From Eleginops maclovinus (lineage: Eukaryota > Chordata > Actinopteri > Perciformes > Eleginopidae): a stretch of DNA of 64,000 nt. Both the position numbers and the translations under genes were made by a program. Below the pieces are notes generated by a model. It was not told the origin of the DNA. It searched no databases and saw only the letters and a list, made by a program, of their open reading frames with translations. Shown piece by piece: positions 60,101 to 64,000 of the stretch; the first letter of the stretch is position 1; each line of letters begins with the position of its first letter. The stretch is taken from assembly GCF_036324505.1 (NCBI RefSeq), contig NC_086363.1, positions 513,501-577,500 of the forward strand, in the 5' to 3' direction.

Positions 60101-61140
60101 TCAAGATGATATTTTCTGGATTTAAAAGTGACTTATTCTGCACTGTTGGGCAGATTTGGGGGCATGAACTCACTTTGACATCCCCCTAAGAGAGATGTGG
60201 ACTCTGAGCAGTGAGCAGAACAGAAGGAGAGAGAAAAGATGGAGGTGGACGGCTCTGTGCTCCGCATCCAGACATGATTTAAGGATCTGAGTCCCATGCT
60301 GCCTCATAAAGGCCGGCGACAGATCAATAAGGCTTTCCTTGATGAACATCATCTTCGACCCGGTGATTCGTAGATGCGTCATCCGAGCAATTGTGAAGCG
60401 CGGCTGACTCACAGGCGGCTCGCATCGCTCTGAATCAAAAGCAGGGAATGGTTTCCCGCCCGCACACAGCTCTTTGTTCAACAGATGCCCAAACCCGAGG
60501 GGACGGATTCAAGATTGCTTCAAACGTCTGGCTCTTTTCTTCACACTTTTTTTTCTTCACGTTAATGCATTTCAATTATGTCTTTCTATCGCTCGTATCC
60601 GCCGGTCCGACTAAGAGCCATCAAGAAGCAGCCGAACGCAGCCGGCATCAGCCTGACAAGAACCAGGGCTTAATGGAAACCTCACACATCATTCAGCTGT
60701 CACAATATGTTGGATATTACAATATAGACAGGCTGATCTGACAGCTAACATCTGAGGCAGTATGCTCCACGCTCAGGTTTCAAAAGCACACATCAGCTTA
60801 TTCAGCCCCGTCCCCTTTATTGTTCAGGTTAGCAGAAGCAGCTTTACAAACTGTGAGCTTCATCAGAGATCATTTACAGCTACACTGAGGTCCTGCTTTA
60901 CAGTCTTCTGCTGTGAGGAGCTACGAGGAGAACCAGAACACATCAGTCTGTCGGACTGCAGACTGAAGCTCATGGTGACTGTATGATAACGCTCACTGAC
61001 AGGAAGAGACCAAGGTCAGAAAAAGTCTAGTCTGAGAAAAAAGTCAGGATTTTAAGAAAGAAGTGAAAAAATAAGACTTTCACTAAAAAAGTTCAAGAAA
61101 AAAAAGGTTTTGATTTTTCATAAAAAAGTCAGAATTTTGA
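57196..61140. other. intergenic, repeat-poor, no gene recognised
   Basis: Several open frames occur (for example 57259-57639, 126 codons), but none shows family similarity or splice context. From about 58700 to 60700 the sequence is unusually free of simple repeats and may hold non-coding conserved elements (inference). From 61010 there is an A/T-rich aaaaagtc repeat stretch. Confidence 0.4.
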
Positions 61141-61417
61141 GGAAAAATTCAACATTTTAGGTCAAATGAGTTTTTGAGATCCTCAGAAAAAGTCTGAATT
61201 TTGAGAACATTTTTTTTCAAATTGGTCTTTGAGCTGTAGGGCTGCCGGTTCACATCCACAGTGCTGTTGAGCAGCACAGAGCTGCCCAGTGTGCTATACC
61301 GTGTGCTGTACGCCGATAATAACGAGGGTTTCATCCACAAATCCTCCTTCTCCTTCTCTGGTAAATATAGATTGTTCAAATGTGCAGTGATAGGAAACGA
61401 AAAGAAACACCAACATG

Positions 61418-61529
<112 letters not shown>

Positions 61530-61675
61530 CGGCCTCTGAAGGCTAACCTGTCCCCGCAGGTTTCTGTGATGAGCGCGGGGCGGATACACCGTCACACAGA
61601 CTGAACTGCAAGCCGCTGGCCACACTTCCAGATGTGTGTTTTAGGTTCTCGCGTTCGGCCTCGTACGGGGCGCCA

Positions 61676-62814
<1,139 letters not shown>

Positions 62815-63150
62815 GGAGACCAGGGGACACTAAAGAGAGACGCACACAGCTGGAGACCAGGGGACACTAAAGAGAGACGCACACAGCTGGAGACCAGGGG
62901 GCACACTAAAGAGAGACGCACACAGCTGGAGACCAGGGGACACTAAAGAGAGACGCACACAGCTGGAGACCAGGGGACACTAAAGAGAGACGCACACAGC
63001 TGGAGACCAGGGGACACTAAAGAGAGACGCACACAGCTGGAGACCAGGGGACACTAAAGAGAGACGCACACAGCTGGAGACCAGGGGACACTAAAGAGAG
63101 ACGCACACAGCTGGAGACCAGGGGACACTAAAGAGAGTCGCACACAGCTG
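62815..63150 (+). repeat. 37-bp minisatellite, locus 3 (about 9 copies)
   Basis: Same unit and orientation as 17.2 and 48.0 kb. The right flank gaccggagcgctgg and gttcaggatcataaagctg is shared. The left flank seen at the other two loci is missing here. Confidence 0.95.
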
Positions 63151-63335
63151 GGACCGGAGCGCTGGTAGAGGTTCAGGATCATAAAGCTGGACAGCTGTCT
63201 CTGTGGTTGGAAACTCAGCACAGAGACCAAATCCTGGTAGAAATAATCCCACTTTAAAGTACCGCTCATCTGGTGATATCAAAGAGGTTCTACAAACAAT
63301 TCAACTTCAACACAAAGAGTAATACATGCAGTTCA

Positions 63336-63878
63336 TCTGTTCTGATCAGCTCCACTGTGCTGTTCTGATCAGCTCCACTGTGTTGTTCTGATCAGCTCCA
63401 CTGTGCTGTTCTGATCAGCTGCACTGTGTCGTTCTGATCAGCTGCACTGTGTTGTTCTGATCAGCTCCACTGTGTCGTTCTGATCAGCTCCACTGTGCTG
63501 TTCTGATCAGCTGCACTGTGCTGTTCTGATCAGCTGCACTGTGCTGTTCTGATCAGCTCCACTGTGCTGTTCTGATCAGCTCCACTGTGTCGTTCTGATC
63601 AGCTCCACTGTGTCGTTCTGATCAGCTGCACTGTGTTGTTCTGATCAGCTCCACTGTGCTGTTCTGATCAGCTCCACTGTGCTGTTCTGATCAGCTCCAC
63701 TGTGCTGTTCTGATCAGCTGCACTGTGCTGTTCTGATCAGCTCCACTGTGTTGTTCTGATCAGCTCCACTGTGCTGTTCTGATCAGCTGCACTGTGTCGT
63801 TCTGATCAGCTGCACTGTGCTGTTCTGATCAGCTGCACTGTGTCGTTCTGATCAGCTGCACTGTGCTGTTCTGATCAG
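63336..63878. repeat. 23-bp minisatellite with TGATCA palindrome (about 23 copies)
   Basis: Units of tgttctgatcagctccactg plus tgc. Variation is confined to ctcca/ctgca and tgctg/tgtcg/tgttg. Confidence 0.96.
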
Positions 63879-64000
63879 CTCACGTGTCCTCATTGTGCGG
63901 ACTTCCTCTCCACACTCTCTAAAACAATACTGGAACAACAGAACCTCCCCGTTTGGTTTCTGTTTCACAGCCAAATGCATTCTGTAAAACAGAGGTCTGT

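Overview
The window is nuclear DNA of a ray-finned fish, probably a percomorph. The genes have GT-AG introns and vertebrate protein families. Very long CA/GT microsatellites, many minisatellites, tRNA-derived SINE pieces and a fish-type NLR pseudogene fill the space between exons. I could not identify the species.

Three protein genes can be assembled exon by exon. (1) 418-10073, minus strand: the 5' half of vta1 (ESCRT/MVB cofactor of VPS4), three coding exons, with the rest of the gene beyond the left edge. (2) 12263-15068, plus strand: a complete four-exon gje1 (connexin 23), 205 codons. (3) 29143-53896, plus strand: a complete neuromedin B receptor gene, nmbr, built from five coding exons that join in frame to 389 codons. 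The last nmbr exon (53737-53896) has no start codon and is visible only by homology and splice phase. VTA1, GJE1 and NMBR are also neighbours on human 6q24, so the block is conserved synteny. Between gje1 and nmbr lies a broken minus-strand NLRC3-like gene (about 23461-26400) with FISNA/NACHT remains, one clean 174-bp LRR exon and one LRR exon with a stop.

Layout: 1-10073 vta1 and its repeat-rich introns; 10074-12262 divergent intergenic region with a TATA-less vta1 promoter and a large AGAC/AGAG microsatellite; 12263-16212 gje1 and its probable 3' UTR; 16213-23460 intergenic, with 37-bp, 72-bp and 28-bp minisatellites, a hAT-like MITE and a 170-bp CA tract; 23461-26400 NLR pseudogene; 26401-29142 intergenic and nmbr upstream region with a 108-bp CT tract; 29143-53896 nmbr, whose 10.8-kb and 8.8-kb introns hold the 57-bp, 72-bp, 32-bp and 37-bp arrays; 53897-64000 nmbr 3' UTR, a repeat-poor stretch at about 58.2-61.2 kb, two long CA/GT tracts, and 37-bp and 23-bp arrays.

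The most interesting signals are structural. vta1 exon 3 is flanked in the pre-mRNA by about 118 nt of (GU)n and about 80 nt of (AC)n, which are complementary and could loop the exon out. gje1 exon 2 also has a GU tract where a polypyrimidine tract should be. nmbr has two introns more than the three-exon mammalian gene. Several minisatellites are internal expansions of dispersed repeats whose flanks recur elsewhere in the window, and two different arrays (57 bp and 31 bp) appear to come from adjacent segments of one dispersed repeat. A 408-bp segment is present twice, 32,095 bp apart, with one difference seen. I found no tRNA or rRNA gene, no CRISPR array and no viral gene. All identifications are from reading the sequence and from family knowledge; no database search was run.
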